NCBI GenBank assembly: GCA_009829735.1 | Contig: CM020620.1 | Location: 5,262,299 to 5,326,298 of the forward strand | DNA length: 64,000 nt | Direction of reading: 5' to 3' | From: Pyropia yezoensis | Lineage: Eukaryota; Rhodophyta; Bangiophyceae; Bangiales; Bangiaceae | Shown here: positions 1 to 10,088 of the stretch, piece after piece | Layout: each line of letters opens with the position of its first letter | Position numbering within the stretch: the first letter of the stretch is position 1 | The notes under the pieces: generated by a model | What the model was told of the DNA's origin: nothing | The model's database searches: none | Seen by the model: only the letters and a program-made list of their open reading frames with translations | Translations under genes and position numbers: made by a program

Positions 1-945
1 GGTGCTTGGGGGAATAGAAGGGGCTAGAGCCAGCACGTTACAGGCGTCAGGAGACAAGTGGGACGGGGGGAATAAAAGACGGACCGGTAGCGGATCGGTC
101 GACGGCGACGATGATGGTCGAGAGGACGGTGGTGACACATTCGGATGATCGGGTATCAGGCACAAGTGCCGGAAGAACATTGTCGCTTCGAGATGTGTTG
201 AACGAGTCGCAATGAGCCTGGGACATTCCAATTAGAAAATGTGGAAAGAAGTCCACTCCTCGGAATGAGGTCAGTCTGTGGCTGAGAATGGCCGTCAGCA
301 AGATTGTCAACCATGGCACGAGCGTTTAATTGCTTGATGGCACAGAGACCAGGCTCTTTGGCCTCATCGAAGACACGAATCTGGAGAAAACACCTGTTTA
401 TTGAGGCGGAGTCATCTGTCGGCCCTTCGTAGAGTCTGGGCCCGTGATCCACACAGAGATTGCGTTGTCCGAGGACCGTGCAACGATCTGGGCCGGTCGC
501 GGATGAGATCAGTCACATGGTATTGCCGGCCGTGCGGCCCACGCAAGGACGTGGCAGGGTTTGCGGCACATGCGCAACCCATGTCGGGCCGCTCCTGTAG
601 TGTCCTGTGCTCAGTTTTCAAAAGATGAGTCACAGGTCACCTTGATTGCATTTTTTGGCCACGTGTGCCTTGTTTCGAAACTGTGGCTCTCGTTGCGGGC
701 TCATGTCGGCGTCATATGAGTGCACATTTTTCGGAGAACGGCTGTTGTACTCGTTAGTTGCCCCCTTCGTTAGCCCCATCCCGCCGCAGGTGCCCCAACC
801 GCGCCGGCCACGACGGCTGCGGACTGTCAGTTGCCATACATACCGCCTCCGCCAACATCGTGACCGTCCGGCAACGTACACCCCCTGCGAGGGCGTAGGG
901 GTCCGAGGCGCTGGCAGGAGGCCCCCCGCCGCCCGCGCACGATTT
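1..945. other. No gene recognised
   Basis: This stretch of 945 bases holds only short overlapping ORFs on both strands with no recognisable domain. The first 650 bases are less GC-rich than what follows. From about 780 the sequence becomes strongly GC-rich and leads into the 3' end of the minus-strand Kelch/CBM1 gene, so 780..945 may be its 3' untranslated region. I see no transposon ends or RNA gene here. Confidence 0.5.
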
Positions 946-3018
946 CTACGCGTAGAGCGGCGTATCCCCCGAGTCGTCGCCGCCGCTGTGGCACGGCGCG
1001 CAGTGCGAGTACCACTCGGAGAGGCGGGTGCACGCGTAGCCGCCCGAGCAGCGGACGGGGGCGGTCCACGCGGGGGGCGCCGCCCACCCCCGCCCTCCAC
1101 ACTGGGCCCAAGGGGGGGCCTCCCCCGCTGCCACCGCCGCCGGCCGGCACTGGGCGTACCAGTCATTGACGGGGGCGCACACCAGGCCAGGCGCACAGGG
1201 GGGGGCGCCCGGGTGGGAGCGGCCCCCGCAAGGCTCGTAGGGGGCCCCGAGGCGCCCGCCGGCGGCCGCCGATGGCGACGGCGACAGCGTCGGCAGCGCG
1301 GTTGGAGACGCTGTCGGCGACGGCGACGCCGCCACCGGTGACGCCGTTGGTGACGGTGACGCCACCACCGGCGTCGGCGATGGCGACAGTGATGGTAATG
1401 GCGACTGGGATGGGGACGGCGACGGCAACGGAGTTGCCGGCGCGTTACCGGGGGAGTCCGCGTCAAAGACGGATGCCAGCCCCCCCTCAAACGTGATGCG
1501 CCACAGGTCATCCCGCGGCACGGTCGGCCCCGTCACCTCAAAGTCCCCCCCGATGAGGTAGCCCACCTGCAGGCCCCCACAGCCCGGCGCGCCTGTGACG
1601 AGCCTGCCTCCCGTCTGGGGGTCACGGCGCCCGCCGGGCACTGCCTGCGGGCCTGTCAGCTCCATCCGCTCGCCCAGCACGCCACGCCGCTCGGCGCCGC
1701 GCAGCGCCGGGCGGTCGGCATCCCATGCAATGAGGCGGTCCGTGTCGGAGAGGTCGGTCGGGCGGGAGCGCCAAGTCAAGCCCGCCACGGTGTCCAGGCC
1801 ACGGCTCGAGCCGGGGCCGACGGAACTCTTTAGCCCGGGGAGGTAGGCCAGCCAGAACCGGCCGGCCGTCCATGTCGCGTGCCGCGTCGCGTCCACGTCC
1901 ACCGCGCCGGTGCCGACCACCACCTCCCACCCGCCGCCGCCGCCACCGCCACCGTCACCGTCACCGCCACTGCCCTGCGTCGTGCCTCCCCCGTTGTACC
2001 GCCACAAGCTCACATCCGTCGCGTTGTCCCGCACCAGGTGAAGGCGGTTTCCCGCCGGGAAGGCAGTCATGGTGCCCCAAAAGTCGTGCACAGGCGGCGG
2101 CCCGCCCGGTGCGACCGACGAGTACTCAACAACCACCGCCCAGGTGCGGGCGGCGAGGTCGTACCGCCACACCCGCACGTCCCGCCCGTCTTCGGGTGCC
2201 CCCCACGGGTTCAAGCCGGGGGAGGTGGCCTCGACCACCCCCGCAACAAACAGCGCATCCTCCGCGGGGTCGTGGTAAAAGGCCAGGCCGGTGGGCGGAT
2301 ACTCGGGGCTAAACGTCATGGCGCACGGATCCCCGCCGCCCGTCGCCGTGCCGCCCGTCGCCCCGGGGGGTGAGTCGTAGCAGGTGTAGACGCCCGAGCC
2401 ACGGAGCGGCCCCGTCCGTTCGGCGTCCGCAACGCCGCCCAGCCATGTCCACCGCCCGCTCCCTTCGTCATACTCGTAGAGAGCGGCGGTTGGGCGGGAG
2501 CTGTAGTCCTCCACCCCGCCAAACACCCACAGCCGGCCGCCCGCAGCGTCGACGGCCGCGGCAGCGTTCTTCACCGCGGGGGGTGCCACCCCGCCGTCGG
2601 CTGTAAATGTGGGCACCCGCGCCCAGTCACCACCGCTGCTGTCACAGACGCTCCCCCGGGGCGTCCACCGCCACCAGCGACTATTCGGGTGCAGCACGTA
2701 CAGGCCACGGCGGGTGGCGATGGTGAGGGAGCTTTCGTCCACGATAGGGCGGGCGAGGGAGGAGGGAGCCCAGGAAAAGCGGTTGGAGGGGTTGCTGCTC
2801 TCCAGCCGTGTCCACGACCACCTGGGCGGGCCTTCGGGTGCTGCCGCCGACGCCGGGGGCGGGGCGGGGGGGGGGGAGGAGGTCGTCGCCGTGGCCTCAA
2901 CGGTCGCAGCCGCCACCACCACCACCATCGCCGCCGCCGCCGTGGCCGCCGCCGCCACTGCCGCCACCATTCTGGAGCCCCCCATCAACCGACGGCTCCG
3001 TTTGAGTCCCACCGTCAT
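946..3018 (-). CDS. Secreted Kelch-like beta-propeller protein with two C-terminal CBM1 modules
   Basis: Predicted extracellular or wall-associated polysaccharide-binding protein of 690 aa. The first true ATG is at 3018; an upstream GTG at 3078 is not credible in a eukaryote. The N-terminus has a basic stretch (KRSRR, residues 6-10) and then a long Ala/Val hydrophobic segment, which suits a signal peptide or signal anchor. Residues about 70-525 contain Kelch or galactose-oxidase-like blades, with motifs such as LWVFGG followed by LYEYD and WTWLGG. Residues about 528-592 are a Ser/Pro/Thr linker. Two CBM1 modules follow at about 593-626 and 637-675, each with the CGGR start, spaced cysteines and aromatic residues (NDWYAQC and SEWYSHC) that form the cellulose-binding face. 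CBM1 is known from fungi, oomycetes and Porphyra-type red algae. No catalytic residues are visible, so binding rather than hydrolysis is inferred. No intron is apparent. The domain call is strong; the exact substrate is unknown. Confidence 0.85.
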   Translation of the reverse strand: MTVGLKRSRRLMGGSRMVAAVAAAATAAAAMVVVVAAATVEATATTSSPPPAPPPASAAAPEGPPRWSWTRLESSNPSNRFSWAPSSLARPIVDESSLTIATRRGLYVLHPNSRWWRWTPRGSVCDSSGGDWARVPTFTADGGVAPPAVKNAAAAVDAAGGRLWVFGGVEDYSSRPTAALYEYDEGSGRWTWLGGVADAERTGPLRGSGVYTCYDSPPGATGGTATGGGDPCAMTFSPEYPPTGLAFYHDPAEDALFVAGVVEATSPGLNPWGAPEDGRDVRVWRYDLAARTWAVVVEYSSVAPGGPPPVHDFWGTMTAFPAGNRLHLVRDNATDVSLWRYNGGGTTQGSGGDGDGGGGGGGGWEVVVGTGAVDVDATRHATWTAGRFWLAYLPGLKSSVGPGSSRGLDTVAGLTWRSRPTDLSDTDRLIAWDADRPALRGAERRGVLGERMELTGPQAVPGGRRDPQTGGRLVTGAPGCGGLQVGYLIGGDFEVTGPTVPRDDLWRITFEGGLASVFDADSPGNAPATPLPSPSPSQSPLPSLSPSPTPVVASPSPTASPVAASPSPTASPTALPTLSPSPSAAAGGRLGAPYEPCGGRSHPGAPPCAPGLVCAPVNDWYAQCRPAAVAAGEAPPWAQCGGRGWAAPPAWTAPVRCSGGYACTRLSEWYSHCAPCHSGGDDSGDTPLYA

Positions 3019-4412
3019 GGTGCCTTGGAAGAGGACGTGGGGGGGGGGAGGTGCATAGTGCAAGGCGGGGAAGGGCACATAAAAAACACAGGAAAAAGTG
3101 GGACAAGGAGCCCTCAGAGTGGCCGCTCGCCCTCAGTCTCCAGGGTGACAGCCGCGGGAGGTGGCCTGGCGGTGTGCAGCTGCCTGTCGCACCCGCGCTT
3201 GTAAAGGCAGGCGGCGGGTGTGCCGGCGGCGGCCAGCACCCGTCGTACACGTCCCCGCCCTCCCCCCCCCCACGCGCTCAGTGTCTCGTCGCCCCCCCCC
3301 CCCCCCACGCGCTCAGTGTCTTGTCGCCCCCCCCCCCCCCCATGTCGTTGCCCAAGGCAGGCAGGACGAGCGAGACAAGGCCACCGGGACAGTGGGATGG
3401 GGGGAAGCGGCGGCAATCGTGGCACGGCCGATTCGCCTGGCAGCAGTGCCCCCTAGAGTCTCTCACCCCCCCCCCCCCCAGCTCCCCTCGGGGTAAAGTA
3501 GCCGATCCCCTCCACCCACCCTTGCCTCGAGCCGCGCACGGTGGCCTGACACTCGCGTGGCAGCGGCGGGCCGGCTCCCTCTGGCTCCTCCACTGCCAGC
3601 AGATCATTGTCGGATGGCGAGGGGCGGGGGAATCCGCGGGCGCCAGCGGGGAAGCGCGGCACCACCCCAGCGGCGTAGGGTTAGGGTTCTCAGCTCGACA
3701 CGGCCGCTTGGCCCACCGTGCGCCAGTGTCCCGCCGTCGCCACGCGGGCGGCGCGATGCCCGCGTGGCCGAGGCGTGGCGCCTGCGGCTGTACCCATCCT
3801 AAATGAACAGTACTACCAAACGAGGAAAGGAGAGCCGTATCCGTGACAGTCTCGTGGGTGTAGCCGAGTCTCGTGAGTGGGAGCGGCCTCCTCTTTTTGC
3901 GCGGCCCGCCAGGCCGGACGGGCCGGCCGGTGGCCCGTTGCCGACGGGCCCTTCCCCCCCGCGCGGAGAGTGGCAACGCCAGCCCCCCTCATGCTATATA
4001 TATTTTTTTGCCTCTCACGAGCCCTCCAGCTGTGCCTCAGCAGCGGCTGTGGGCGGGGAGAGGGAGGGGGAGGGGCGACGGCGGAGATTGTGGCGGGGCA
4101 ACATTCTTGCGTTGGATGGAAGGGCCGGGTGGTGGTGGCGGGGGGCGGAACAACTGGCCGCCCCGGGGGGGAGGACGGGTGGTTTGGGCAGCGGCAGAAG
4201 AGGCGACAGCGGCGCCGCCACGGTGGCCGGGCAACACGGCCGGGTCGTGACGGTGGTAGCCTCGGTGAGGGGACCCGGCGGCGCCCCTCCCCATGCCCGC
4301 ACCCAAGCCGTCGATGAGATATGTACTGTACAGGCCGGCCGGTCGGGACGCCCACCCCATGGCGCCACGCCAATGGCCTATGGGTGGAGGATGTCGGCGA
4401 CGGCGGCGGCGG

Positions 4413-4459
<47 letters not shown>

Positions 4460-4983
4460 CGCCACTGCCGGCGACTACCGCCGGTGGGACTTTGACCGCT
4501 ACTTTGAGTGGCTGCTCGACGCGGTGAATGGGCGGCTCGGGCACCTGTAGGTAGAGGAGGAGGGTGCACGCGCCGCGGCTGGGGCCGCCCCTGGCCCGAC
4601 GGCGTCGCCCCCTGTCGGGTCAGTGCCGAGCCGACGGAGGGGGGGGGGGGGGGGCTGGTGAATGACGTGGCGCCGCCGGTGGGGGAGGGCGCCGCGGATA
4701 GGTGGGGGGGGGGCCGGGGGGCGGGGGGGGGAGGAGGGGGGGAATTTCAGCGGCGCCGGCGTCACGGCACGGCAAGGGCCTTGCCCTTGGCCGTGCCGCA
4801 AGGCCCGTGCCGACCGGCCAGGACGCGGACGGCGGGCGGCGGGGAGGTGGCGGCGGCGAGCGCGGCGGCCGTGGCGGCGGCGGCGGCGGCCATGACCATG
4901 GGATGGTTGGTGGGAGTGGCGGCCATGGGGACAGCGCGCCTCGCGGCTCTCCTCCGCTTCCCCGAGCGGCACAGCTGCATGTA
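3019..4983. other. GC-rich low-complexity intergenic region
   Basis: Nearly 2 kb of GC-rich DNA with many homopolymer C and G runs, for example C runs near 3291-3308 and 3327-3340. ORFs are open on both strands because stop codons are rare at this composition, so they are not evidence of genes. A short reading frame ending at 4550 finishes with a normal-looking peptide rich in aromatic and charged residues, but nothing upstream supports it. The first bases upstream of 3018 probably include the promoter of the Kelch/CBM1 gene; I see no clear TATA box. Confidence 0.5.
4414..4455 (+). repeat. Poly(G) tract of 42 bases
   Basis: An uninterrupted run of 42 guanines preceded by GGC triplets. Tracts this long can form G-quadruplex structures and are hard to sequence, so the exact length is uncertain. 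It lies within GC-rich intergenic DNA and is not inside a convincing gene. Confidence 0.9.
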
Positions 4984-5737
4984 CAGTTGGTACCCAAAAT
5001 TACTTGCCCACCCTGGCGGGTCACTTTTTGCACCAGATCGATCATTGACAAGATCCGAAAAGGGGCCTCTGTGGTGCCGCACTGGTGCATTGAAGCCACT
5101 TAAGCACAGCGTCGCGCGTCACCGTACTATAAACAAACGTCCACAGCTTCTCTCCCCGGGCAGAAAAAAAGAAAACAGCACCATGGCGGGCAAGGGCAGG
5201 ACCCTCCTGTGCCCCCAGGAGGTCGGCGCCATCAAGGCCATGGTCGCCTACAAGCTGTCAAACGGGGCCATCGTCACCGCGTTGGGCATCCCCATGACGG
5301 CGGTCAGCTACCACGCGGCCAACGCGCGGCGGGCCACCGCCGCTGCGCGCCAGGACAACAGGGGTCTTCCGAAGCTCCTCAGCCCTCGCGAGCTGCACAG
5401 GCTCCGCCGGGTGGTGGACGGCAACCCTTTCGCCTCAACGGCCGAAATCGTGGAAAAGGTCAACCAGGGGCGCACCAGCACCGCAGTCGGCCCCCCCCTC
5501 CGCACGAAGGACGAACTGTTCACTGCCCTACAGGAAGAGTGGGCGTCGATACCGAGCGCCTACTTCAAGAAGCTGTCGGAAAGCATGCGCCGCCGAGTGC
5601 GGGGGGTGGTGGCAGCGAACGGGTCCGGCACCAAGGACTAGAGCGTTTCTTGCAATGGAAACAGACGGTCGCCTCGAGTCAATGCAAATCTCAGGATCTG
5701 ATGGTTGGGATGGGCAAGTAATATTGGGTATCGACTG
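4984..5737 (+). mobile_element. Non-autonomous Tc1/mariner-type DNA transposon
   Basis: A 754-bp element bounded by TA dinucleotides (4982-4983 and 5738-5739), the target duplication of Tc1/mariner elements. The terminal inverted repeats are about 30 bp. The left end starts CAGTTGGTACCC and the right end, read on the other strand, starts CAGTCGATACCC; both continue into ATTACTTGCCCA with one mismatch. The element contains one ORF that looks like a Tc1-type transposase with its middle removed (see 5183..5641). Flanking DNA on both sides is ordinary GC-rich sequence. Termini, TSD and transposase remains agree, so the assignment is firm. Confidence 0.85.
5183..5641 (+). pseudogene. Internally deleted Tc1/mariner transposase
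   Basis: A 152-aa ORF beginning at the ATG at 5183, inside the 754-bp TIR element. Residues about 1-95 look like the helix-turn-helix DNA-binding half of a Tc1-like transposase, including a segment LSPRELHRLRRVV. Residues about 105-152 look like the extreme C-terminus of the same family (ALQEEWASIP, SMRRRVRGVV). The DDE/DDD catalytic domain that should lie between, about 150-200 residues, is absent and the two ends are joined in frame. The product could bind the terminal repeats but could not cut DNA. It may be a simple deletion derivative mobilised in trans, or a DNA-binding competitor of the full transposase; the sequence cannot tell these apart. Confidence 0.75.
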
Positions 5738-5877
5738 TACATGTACAGTACGAACGCACGGTGTTCCAGAGTTCTCTTTTGGCGCTTGTCCTTCTGGAGG
5801 CCTGAAGCCGTGAGCCTGCCTCCTCTCTTGCCATAAAGTATATCATCTGAATGTCCGGCAGGAAGGATTAAGCATGC

Positions 5878-6234
5878 ATGGACATGGTGGTGGGCGCGCT
5901 GGCCGCCTGTTTGCGACGCGGACAGGAACAGTCTGCTACCACCTGCTGCGCGTGTCGCGACGCGGAGGTGGTCAACGCGCTCTAGCAGGTCCTCTCCATC
6001 CTGTACACGCCGGGAACGCTGACAGGACCGCTGAGCGGGCGGATGCTGGCGGCGGGCCGGCTGGCGGCGGCGCTTCGGGCGGTCATCTTCCGCAATCAGC
6101 GCCGCTTTTTCTACCCCCCGCCCCGCCCGTCGGTGCCCCGCCAGCCCTCCGAGGCGTGTCGGCGGACGCCCATGGATGAGCATCAGAGGGCGCTCGATCA
6201 CCCGCTGCTCATCGAATGCATGGTGGACGAGTGA
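5878..6234 (+). pseudogene. Small ORF with one in-frame stop, function unknown
   Basis: From the ATG at 5878 one frame stays open to the TGA at 6234 except for a TAG at 5983-5985. After the stop the frame encodes a basic, Ala/Arg-rich segment and a normal-looking end (DEHQRALDHPLLIECMVDE). A downstream ATG at 6043 would give a 63-aa product by itself. I recognise no family. It could be a decayed gene, a gene with one sequencing error, or the last exon of a gene that starts elsewhere. Confidence 0.3.
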
Positions 6235-7175
6235 AGACTCGGCCTCCACCCCCAGGTCAGCACCGCCGAGCGGGACAGGGAGATACCGTGTTGGAGATGA
6301 CCCCACCAGTGGGGGCCACTCCACGTGGCCTGGCAGCACCCCCGGCGACGGGACTTATTGATCCTGGACGTTGGACTGGAGGGGGCAGCACGCGCCGCGG
6401 GCAACCGGCCCACGCTACGGGCCGGTGTCGCGGGGGGGGGGGGCTGTCTTGCGGAGGAGCCCGGGGAGGGCTGGGGGGGGGAAGCCGAGCGGCGCGGTCC
6501 AGGTGCACCGGGCAAGCCACCGGGGGGGGGGGGGGCGAAGCAGCTGGGCAGGGCCGCGCCGGCCACCGAGGCGAACGGCACCATCGGCGGCGGGGGGGAC
6601 GTCCCAGCGGCGGCTGGGGCGGTTGCGGAACGCGCGGAGATGAGTGGCCCCGGGGGAGGGTGGCCGCGCGGAGCAGACACGGCCGGCTGCGACACCGACC
6701 CGTGACGGAGGCGGACCGGGGGGCGGCCTTACGGAGGGCGGGGACACCGGCGTCACCGCACCTCCGCTGGGTCATGGTGTGGCCCTGCGGAGGACGGAGA
6801 CACCGGCGCCTCCACGCCTCTGCTGGACCAGGGAGGAGCTGCCGGCCAGGGGCGACAACTCTCCTCGTGGCCGGTCAACGGGCGAACCGGGGGGGGGGGG
6901 GCACGGCGGGCCCCACACCAAGGGAGGCCGCAGGTGACGGACCAGTGTACGGGGAGCAGGGCCGCCACGGGGCGGGGAGCAGGAGTGTCGTGCGGAGAGG
7001 GCGCGCCCGCACGGGGGGAGGCGGTTGAGACTTGCGTCATCTGGAGAAGCCGTGTGGGCCCCGGGTGGGGAGCGTGAGCGAGAGAGGGCTTTGCGTCGTC
7101 TGGAAGGGCCGTGTGGACCCCGGGTGTGGAGCGTGAGTGCAGGATCGACGGTGAGGACTGCGGCTGCCCGGGCGG
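6235..7175. other. GC-rich intergenic DNA
   Basis: Very GC-rich with several G runs (near 6431, 6471, 6521 and 6889). ORFs are open on both strands, as expected from composition. I see no domain, RNA gene or repeat structure. The right end leads into a TATA box at 7176. Confidence 0.45.
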
Positions 7176-7182
7176 TATATAA
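7176..7182 (+). promoter_or_regulatory. Candidate TATA box
   Basis: The sequence TATATAA sits in an otherwise GC-rich stretch. It lies about 130 bases upstream of the reading frame that starts near 7308, so transcription would begin near 7205-7210. Together with an AATAAA at about 8636 it outlines a possible transcription unit. A single motif match is weak evidence. Confidence 0.4.
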
Positions 7183-7307
7183 CGCCGACCGGGGAGGGCG
7201 CAGGGGAGAGGCAGGTGCAACACAAAGACTTTACTCTCGCCCACTTGCCACGGCGGGGGACCGCGCGCGCCTGCACCTCGCTGGAGAAAGGCGCGCCGGG
7301 TGGACTG

Positions 7308-7985
7308 AAGCATACCGCACTACGAGCTGGGCCTCCACGCCCTGGCTGTTGAGGTCATCCAGCCGGTGCTGACCACCCGCTCCCCCTTGGTCGCCGACAT
7401 GGTACGTTGGCTGGACACCCTCACCACCCGCGTCGACTGGAGGACCGTCTTTCGAAACCTGTCCACGCTGCTGCAGACGATGTCGTCGATTTCCGACAGG
7501 GGAGCCGCCCAGCTGCGTTCGTCGGTCTCCCTGTCGGCCTCCGATAATGCCGAGTGCCTCGTGTTTGCGCCCGACTGGTCCCCCGTCCGACCCATTTGGG
7601 GGGGTTGGCGACGCGGAAGCGGCGGGCCTGGTGCTGGCCCTCTACGCGGCCACGGCACGAGTGGGCCGTTGCGCTCCCCAGCGACGCGCCCGCCATGGCC
7701 ATCCTCGTTGCCGACGCGAGCGTCGAGCCGGCCGGCACCTCCTTCATCGCCAGCCCGGCGGTTCTGGTTGCGCACGTGGCCCTCGACGCGGTGCAGTCGC
7801 CTCCCCCCCCCCCCCACGCCACCCTCCACCACCCCCACGCCCCGCGTGACAGGCGCGCCCCGCTGGCAGGAACGGTGAATCAAGGGCGGCGGCGGACAGC
7901 CGTGGACGCCCGCCGTCGGCCCGCGCTGGGATTCCCGGGCTCCGGTGCCTTGGTGGCTCTGACCACAGAAGCAGCACCAGCGTGA
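7308..7985 (+). pseudogene. Frameshifted gene of unknown function
   Basis: A coherent, non-repetitive protein sequence can be followed through three successive frames. The first part, to about 7605, reads as a leucine-rich helical segment. The frame then changes at a G7 run near 7599-7606 and again near 7655-7665, after which a frame rich in Ala/Val (for example FIASPAVLVAHVAL) runs to a stop at 7985. Codon-like composition and absence of low complexity suggest real coding origin. The shifts could be sequencing errors in G runs or decay. No family is recognised. The TATA box at 7176 and AATAAA near 8636 fit the same strand. The 5' end may involve another exon, since a stop precedes 7308 in frame. 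Confidence 0.35.
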
Positions 7986-8436
7986 CACGGGCTGACACGC
8001 CAGGCAGTAGATGCGGCCGGGGGGGGGGGGGGGGGGAGAGTTGTCCTCAACAAGACCCGTGGTCCATGGGAGCCCGGAGTGTGGCGCTTGGCAGCGAGAG
8101 CCCGTGGTTGGAGTCCGCCTCTACCCCGACGGCCGTCCCAGCGCACAACGAGGGGACTCGGGCGCTGGCCGGCCGCCACTGGCGCCGTCGCGGGCGTGGC
8201 GGACCAAAAGAGATACAGCCCGGGCGGCCCCCGCCCGACAGCCGCCTGCCATCCGCCACGCAGGTCCCACTTGGCGCCGAGGCCGCCACTACGACCGCCC
8301 TCGCCCCCTCCCGCGGCTCCCGCGCCGGTCCCGCGGGTCATGCATCGCCACTAGTGGACATCCATGCCGTCGACCTCCTGATGCGCCCGCCCGGTCGGCA
8401 GCGCCAAGCAGTGACACGGCTGTTGGGGAGGGGAAG

Positions 8437-9000
8437 TCAGCCCCCCGGTGGGAAGAAGGGAAATGTTACCCGACGGAGGGGGGGGACAGGACCGCCTGCG
8501 CCGGCGCTGGCGCCGCCACTGCCGCCGGAGCCGGCGCTGCCCCCGCTGCCTCTGCAGCGACCGCCAAAAATCGTCCGTTTGCGACTGTGTGGTGGTGACG
8601 GCGGCATAACCAGCGGGTAGGCCGAGGAGTGCGCCAATAAACGTGACAGTTTTAATCCCTCAAGCAGGCTAGACCAACTCCCCGCCAGAGCAGTTGGTTG
8701 ACCGGCTGCGCCGGCCCTGCGGGATACATAAAACGCAAGAGCAGAGTGCAGCGGCCTTGGGCGTGACCGTGGTGACGCGGTCTTGACGGTGCGTGCGGTG
8801 GACGACCCCCCCTTCCCCGAGGTGCCGTTCCCGTCCACGTCGGTGCCCAGGCCGTGACAGAAGACATTGGCGCATACCACCTCGGCGTTGTTATGCAGCA
8901 AGGTGATGGGCGCAGCGGCCGAAATCAAACGAGCGCCGCGCCCCACGCAGGTACAAAGGCCGAGCGCCACCAGGAGTGTGAGCGCGGCGGCAATGGGCAT
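8437..9000 (-). CDS. Possible small secreted protein, unknown
   Basis: From the ATG at 9000 the minus strand encodes 187 aa. The first 20 or so residues (MPIAAALTLLVALGL start) look like a cleavable signal peptide, followed by a segment with several cysteines and an Asp/Gly-rich DVDGNG stretch at about residues 55-60. The C-terminal half is Gly/Ser/Pro-rich and may not be real coding sequence. No family recognised. It overlaps the AATAAA of the opposite strand, and the reading frame is open far upstream of the ATG, as is common in GC-rich DNA. Confidence 0.25.
   Translation of the reverse strand: MPIAAALTLLVALGLCTCVGRGARLISAAAPITLLHNNAEVVCANVFCHGLGTDVDGNGTSGKGGSSTARTVKTASPRSRPRPLHSALAFYVSRRAGAAGQPTALAGSWSSLLEGLKLSRLLAHSSAYPLVMPPSPPHSRKRTIFGGRCRGSGGSAGSGGSGGASAGAGGPVPPLRRVTFPFFPPGG
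8636..8641 (+). promoter_or_regulatory. Candidate polyadenylation signal AATAAA
   Basis: AATAAA in a GC-rich context, about 650 bases after the stop of the damaged reading frame at 7308..7985. It may mark the 3' end of that transcription unit. The motif alone is weak evidence. Confidence 0.3.
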
Positions 9001-10029
9001 GCAGGTACAGGTACAGTAGGGAGGCCCGCCCGCCAACGCGCACACGCGGGGTGATGGGACTACCAGGGAGGTGGGCGGGTCGGCGGCGAGCGCGGGCCGC
9101 GAGAAGACGAGGACGCTACCGGCCAGTCGGCCGGTGGCTGGCCGTCGTCGCGCGGCGACATGTAGTCGGCTGGCGCCCGGTGGGCGCCGCCGGCGGGGCA
9201 GGCCGCACCCGCCGTCCAGGCCGTGGTGAGGCCGGGTCCCGCTGGGGTGCCCCAGGCGTGCCCCCTGGCCGGGGCCGGGGGCGGAGTGGAAGGTGGTGGC
9301 GGGCGGCCCGTTGGCCGTCGGGCTGGCGCCCGCGTGGCAGGGGCGCGCCCGTGCGTGCGCGCGCACCGCCGCGGCGGGGGCGGCGGCCGCCACGTCCGAC
9401 GGGGTACAGCGGCCCGACAGGACGCCACGTCCGTCCTCACTCGTGCCACGCACAGCGGTGACTTGGGGCCACGCACCGCCTCCCCGTCCGCGGCTCCACG
9501 CGGGCGGTCGGTCCCCCTCCGTCGCCGCGCGTCCCCCCCGTCAGCCGCCTGCCGGCGAGCGGCCGCCCGCGTCAGCCGGCAGCCAAATATTCAGCAAAGC
9601 CGGTTACACGAAAAACCACCGATCAAAACAACATCAGCGGCCACGGCCGCGGCAGTGGCGTTGACGGTAAAGAGGCGAGCGCAACGACTCCTCCAGATAT
9701 TTCGTTTCAGACGTTGCGCACAGTCTTCAAAGGAAACTGCGTTTGCAACACCACGACCACCCAGAGCAGCGGACCTAAAACAGTGTACTGGTATAGTATT
9801 TTCCGTGCATCTGGGCACACCACCAACAGGACAAACGGCCCATACTTCCTCAGATTCGAGCCACGAGTGTGACACGTGGCGACCATGACTAAACGTGGCA
9901 CCCTTCGCTGTCTCCATCAACGTCAGGAGGACCTAAACGGTCCGAAACGGTCGTACGTGGCGAGTGTAGTTCGGCCTCCTTACAGCAAATCATCCATGCC
10001 AAGTGGGCTTTCGGATGGTCCTCCGATAG

Positions 10030-10088
10030 TCCGATGACTATCCGAGTGTCCAAGCAAGGCCCGTTTGGTTACTCGGATAGTCATCGGA
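10030..10088. repeat. Perfect 18-bp inverted repeat (hairpin)
   Basis: The arm at 10030-10047 (core CCGATGACTATCCGAGT) is repeated as its exact reverse complement at 10071-10088, leaving a 23-base spacer. A partial third copy of the motif (CTCCGATAGTCC) precedes the left arm. It could fold as a cruciform or RNA hairpin, or be the remnant of a foldback element. No gene lies within 500 bases. Confidence 0.7.

Noticed and set aside
646..1496. Forward ORFs opposite the CBM1/linker part of the Kelch gene
   Set aside because: They mirror the Ser/Pro linker and CBM1 codons on the other strand and carry no domain features of their own.
3675..3688. Telomere-like TAGGGTTAGGGTT
   Set aside because: Only two units within intergenic DNA; no array.
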